Source: JAQUYS01 sp964430665 (lineage in GTDB: Archaea > Nanobdellota > Nanobdellia > Woesearchaeales > SKGA01). Taken from it: a stretch of DNA of 43,015 nt. Made by a program: the position numbers and the translations under genes. The stretch covers positions 1 through 43,015 of the forward strand of contig CAYSFC010000006.1 in the NCBI GenBank assembly GCA_964430665.1. Direction: 5' to 3'. Under the pieces are notes generated by a model that was given only the letters and a program-made list of their open reading frames with translations, searched no databases and was not told the DNA's origin. Positions 42,455 to 43,015 of the stretch are shown here, in pieces. Numbering within the stretch: the first letter of the stretch is position 1; each line of letters opens with the position of its first letter.

Positions 42455-43015
42455 ATGCTAAAAAAGAAGGCAAATTTAGGTGGACACACAGTTAAGACTC
42501 TTTCTGACGAAGAAATTAAGAATATTCAAATAGAAAAGTCTCTTCATGACGCTTCTATTACTCAATTAGAAAAAAGTATTAAAAAAGAAGGTTTTTACAA
42601 AAATTTATCTGATGACCATATAGAAAAAGAATTTGAAAAAAATGTTGGAAAACAAAAAACACACCAGCAAAATTTGGCTAAATTATTTTCCAGAAAAGAA
42701 ACACTAGATAGGGTTGGTTATGGTTTCTCTTCTAATCAATATATAATGATTTTCTTATTTTTAACAGGTGCACCCATATTTTTGGTGGGTTTATTAAATG
42801 CTTTACGGGACGTATTCACAATACTAATCTCTTCTTTTGTTCATCAATACATCGAGTTTAAGAAAATAAAAAACACATTTATTTCTTCATCAGGTATAAT
42901 ATTTGGTTTTTCATTTTTATTGATGGCATGCGCAATAAAATTACAAATTATTTGGCTATTTTCAGTAGCATTTTTACTAGGAAGTATAAGTGTTGTAGCT
43001 TATGGCGAACTTTAT
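42455..43015 (+). CDS. Multi-pass membrane protein (MFS-like), 3' end cut by window edge
   Basis: The frame is open from ATG 42455 to the last base, giving 187 visible residues. The first 85 or so are cytosolic and charged, with Lys/Glu helices (S-D-E-E-I-K-N-I-Q and F-E-K-N-V-G-K-Q-K). A run of hydrophobic helices follows (I-M-I-F-L-F-L-T-G-A-P-I-F-L-V-G-L; S-S-G-I-I-F-G-F-S-F-L-L; W-L-F-S-V-A-F-L-L-G). L-V-G-L-L-N-A-L-R-D between the first two resembles a major-facilitator-type loop, so a transporter is likely, but too little is present for a firm family. The long cytosolic N-terminus is unusual for MFS proteins. The leaderless promoter fixes the start. Confidence 0.7.
   Translation, partial: MLKKKANLGGHTVKTLSDEEIKNIQIEKSLHDASITQLEKSIKKEGFYKNLSDDHIEKEFEKNVGKQKTHQQNLAKLFSRKETLDRVGYGFSSNQYIMIFLFLTGAPIFLVGLLNALRDVFTILISSFVHQYIEFKKIKNTFISSSGIIFGFSFLLMACAIKLQIIWLFSVAFLLGSISVVAYGELY

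Noticed and set aside
1..43015. CRISPR arrays, tRNA genes, rRNA genes and insertion sequences
   Set aside because: No regular repeat-spacer pattern, cloverleaf, rRNA segment or transposase was seen by eye.

Overview
The window is strongly AT-rich and archaeal. It carries an archaeal RNase P RNA, Sec61-beta, nascent polypeptide-associated complex (NAC), a zinc-ribbon replication protein A and a Trm-G10-type tRNA methyltransferase. Leaderless genes sit 20-30 nt behind TATA boxes, and operon-internal genes use a GGTG-type Shine-Dalgarno (SD). The low GC, the many short Lys/Arg-Gly class III (type IV pilin-like) signal peptides and the giant Cys-rich surface proteins fit a DPANN archaeon of the Woesearchaeota/Pacearchaeota kind. 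That assignment is an inference.

Layout. 1-15373: four very large, Cys-rich exported proteins (the first is cut by the window edge), with a divergent MEMO-family gene among them. 15370-32360: a dense same-strand array in which 17 consecutive genes, by my reading, encode a class III signal peptide or close variant. They range from a 40-residue mini-protein to a 1211-residue protein with NlpC/P60-like and lytic-transglycosylase-like motifs, and a small membrane protein closes the array. 32361-34859: RPA behind an unusual leader, a membrane-anchored NodB-type polysaccharide deacetylase and a YdjM/DUF457 membrane protein. 34821-37986 (minus): an ABC-2 exporter whose permease has a large extracellular helical region and a long charged cytoplasmic tail. 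38393-41162: RNase P RNA, Sec61-beta, NAC, two small helical proteins and the tRNA methyltransferase. 41149-42351 (minus): a divergent PEP/pyruvate-binding-like protein. 42455-end: the start of a multi-pass membrane protein.

How they may work together (inference). The first 32 kb looks like one cell-surface programme. Many pilin-like subunits or tip proteins, rich in cysteines and N-glycosylation sequons, are exported with very large disulfide-rich proteins. One member carries two candidate peptidoglycan-cleaving domains, which would suit contact with, or penetration of, a bacterial wall, since archaea lack murein. No assembly ATPase, TadC/PilC platform or prepilin peptidase lies in the window, so that machinery would have to be elsewhere.

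Two runs of exactly 100 N (19404-19503 and 22483-22582) are each flanked by an identical 55-bp sequence. Collapsing the duplicate restores one open frame in both cases, so they look like scaffolding artefacts rather than real breaks.
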